From contig NC_135172.1 in NCBI RefSeq assembly GCF_041146795.1, positions 40,489,623 to 40,553,622 on the forward strand: a stretch of 64,000 bases of DNA, in the 5' to 3' direction. Made by a program: the position numbers and the translations under genes. Positions 62,801-64,000 of the stretch are shown piece by piece (the stretch's first letter is position 1; each line of letters begins with the position of its first letter). The notes under the pieces were generated by a model. That model made no database searches and was not told where the DNA came from. It saw nothing but the letters and a program-made list of their open reading frames with translations. Source of the stretch: Maylandia zebra (lineage: Eukaryota > Chordata > Actinopteri > Cichliformes > Cichlidae).

Positions 62801-63725
62801 ATAATGACTGCCAGGAATGAAGACAACACTTTGGCACAAGGCTCGTTTTGACATGTGTCTTTTATACTTTGAAAGTTTAAATAATTTATGATGGGTTTAC
62901 TGGTTATGGGAGGACTCGGCCTCAAAGTGTGCCTAATAGCTTGTAAAAGTGCCTAGCTGCATTCTATTACTGCCAAACCATGAAGGACATCTACAAATGT
63001 CCGTAAGCTTCTGGGTGAGTATGGGCGATGAAGTAAGGTCATTTTAGAACCAATCCCTGTCTAGGTCTTCACACACCTTCTTCACATGTTTAACTGACTG
63101 CGCGATCATGGTTGTCTTTCAGAACAGAGACATGCCCAGTGGTAAGTTGTTAAAACACTAAATGCACTATCAGATTGATCGAGTTTGCCTTAAGCACACT
63201 GACTTTTAGTAGATGTGATTTCATATCAGGCTGAAATAAAACAAAGGTGTTCCTTCAATGTGTGTAACAAGTCATATCCTGGATAAATCTTATACTGTTT
63301 ATTAAAAAAATGGGGCTTCATCTTGCTTCTGTCTTTCATTATTTATAAGCTGGCTTGCAAAGGGTAGGTATTATGTGTCATTGAATTTTTAATTAGCTGT
63401 TAGGGCACCAATTAATTAACACATTGTCCCGTTTGTGGTGATTGGAGACTAAGCTGTTTACACAGACATATATGATTTTTGTCATTACAGACGTGTGTGT
63501 GTAAGAGAGAGATTTTAGGTTGTATCTTACTTGTGTTTTGTTGGGCATAAAATCGAGGTTGCCCAAAATGTTGCAATCGAGGTTGGGCCTGTGGATAATG
63601 GGGTGGATTCCATCTTTGCTGTGGTCTAATAAAAACGGGGATGGGAACCGGCTGGTAGTACGGCTGGATGGGTGGACTGCTCAGTGGACTTTGGAACGAG
63701 GGGTTGCTTCTCTGCTGAGGCGCTG
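59894..63725 (-). CDS. Pro/Gln-rich protein with three tandem basic repeat exons, 5' end outside window
   Basis: Four minus-strand exons, all with phase-1 joints, connect in frame: 63725-63531, 61137-61027, 60433-60317 and 60042-59894 with stop at 59894-59896. The first visible exon is Pro/Gln/Tyr-rich (SSPPIQPYYQPVPIPVFIRP, then QQRWNPPHYPQAQPRLQHFG). The other three encode versions of one basic unit: DPDRRPHSAAGGHKSSGSGK, GSDFTKKDKPKGHASS. The end is GTQHSRPHRNQKK. Equal phases let repeat exons be gained or lost without frame change. The composition recalls secreted matrix proteins of the P/Q-rich type, but no family is recognised and the N-terminus is missing. The acceptor of the first exon is a CAGCAG pair. 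Joining the first exon to the repeats is inferred from phase and strand. Confidence 0.6.
60190..61190. repeat. tandem duplication of exon plus intron (about 700-base unit)
   Basis: Sequence around 60200-60480 recurs at 60900-61190, including intron words 'tgtttatttaatcagtggaa' and 'ctgacattttttataacac' and the splice-donor region 'tcatacttgatttctcagaa'. A third, shorter copy of the exon lies at 59935-60060. The exon copies at 59894 and 60317 are nearly identical; the one at 61027 is more diverged. Confidence 0.85.
61796..61996 (-). CDS. coiled-coil repeat frame next to the membrane ORF
   Basis: The frame reads DKILEKLEAAVNAQNKTSER, KLDYILEKLTAVVSSQNLLF, ERKNDNIMEKLTALQREIER, then PVSDC. It contains three copies of an ILEKL.A.V..QN...ERK-type unit of about 22 residues, a clear coiled coil. 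It lies in the same frame as, and just downstream of, the membrane ORF at 62033-62350, but the frame is not continuous between them. It may be the decayed or separately spliced C-terminal half of that protein. Family unknown. Confidence 0.4.
   Translation of the reverse strand, partial: TDKILEKLEAAVNAQNKTSERKLDYILEKLTAVVSSQNLLFERKNDNIMEKLTALQREIERPVSDC
62033..62350 (-). CDS. single-pass membrane protein, 105 residues, unrecognised
   Basis: From ATG 62350 the frame gives MDLINWSLNEIDTLFSTRSL, a Cys-containing stretch (ESECPGGTFPAGYTMDGWHN, then WRVVCLAG), a hydrophobic membrane span (VIYLFGTMITGFLLIGAGLA), then a basic flank YRRLKK and a short tail. There is no classical signal peptide. A TATA-like 'caataaaaagc' lies about 50 bases upstream on this strand. 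It sits intronless inside the large intron of the Pro/Gln-rich gene, same strand. A strong donor-like CAG|GTGAGT lies within the frame (near 62284), so splicing is also possible. Origin (host retrogene, mobile element or orphan gene) is not known. Confidence 0.4.
   Translation of the reverse strand: MDLINWSLNEIDTLFSTRSLSSGESECPGGTFPAGYTMDGWHNWRVVCLAGLSIEDIEVIYLFGTMITGFLLIGAGLALAYRRLKKAESAVQTPTRLPAVIEMMG
62351..63530. other. intron of the Pro/Gln-rich gene, no feature seen
   Basis: AT-rich sequence without recognisable exons or repeats. Confidence 0.45.
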
Positions 63726-64000
63726 CTGAGTAATGAAACAGTGAAATGAGAACGCACTCTGAACATCTTTATCACACTGTAAAGAATCACGTGTCACAAA
63801 GTGCTTGTAATGTTTTAAATAGTTTTCACGTATGTGCTTGAGGAAGGAAATTAACGATATTACAATATGATTTGCAGTATTTTAAATAAAAATGTAATAT
63901 ACGTTTTATTACACAGTGTGCCTTCTCTTGCAAATACACTCAAATAACAAGTGCAGGGAGGTGTAGTCAGTAATTATAGCTGTACAACAAGACCACGTTA
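63726..64000. other. right edge, no feature seen
   Basis: AT-rich, presumably the next intron of the minus-strand Pro/Gln-rich gene. No exon recognised before the window ends. Confidence 0.4.

Overview
The window is vertebrate nuclear DNA, most likely a percomorph teleost. Every recognisable protein has a vertebrate ortholog with intact GT-AG exon structure, and the interspersed repeats are the Tc1, piggyBac-like, L2/Rex-like LINE and AGAACC-rich types common in ray-finned fish. No rRNA, tRNA or CRISPR array was seen, and no retrovirus-like or LTR element was recognised.

Layout. 1-15.6 kb: a gene-poor flank with decayed transposons, a 1.7-kb fold-back TTAA element and a CpG-rich stretch. 15.88-21.66 kb (+): a complete five-exon CBX4. 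22-29.5 kb: an intergenic region with GT and TA microsatellites, two CpG-richer patches and a piggyBac relic. 29.82-32.77 kb (+): a complete five-exon CBX8. CBX4 and CBX8 are chromodomain subunits of canonical Polycomb repressive complex 1 and share identical exon borders in their N-terminal halves. 36.07-38.68 kb (-): a three-exon gene for a small secreted protein, the ortholog of human C17orf67. 39.2-45.4 kb: a mobile-element cluster. An AGAACC-type element has inverted ends at 39919 and 45372. Between these ends lie a nearly intact Tc1-like transposon, a CpG/NRF1-type promoter and exons of an unrecognised coiled-coil gene on the minus strand. 47.43-54.78 kb (+): a complete 11-exon diacylglycerol kinase epsilon gene (DGKE). 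58.9-59.8 kb: LINE debris. 59.89-63.73 kb (-): the 3' part of an unrecognised gene with a Pro/Gln-rich exon followed by three tandemly duplicated basic Gly/Ser/Lys exons; an intronless membrane-protein reading frame lies in its large intron.

Working logic. The two CBX genes are a tandem Polycomb pair from the ancestral CBX2-CBX8-CBX4 cluster, but no CBX2 is visible. The C17orf67-DGKE pair is divergent, which I recall is also its arrangement on human 17q22, so the window joins two human chromosome-17 blocks. The space between C17orf67 and DGKE is where the transposon cluster sits.

Exon coordinates come from reading splice sites and frame continuity by eye. Repeat family names are from recognition, not a database search.
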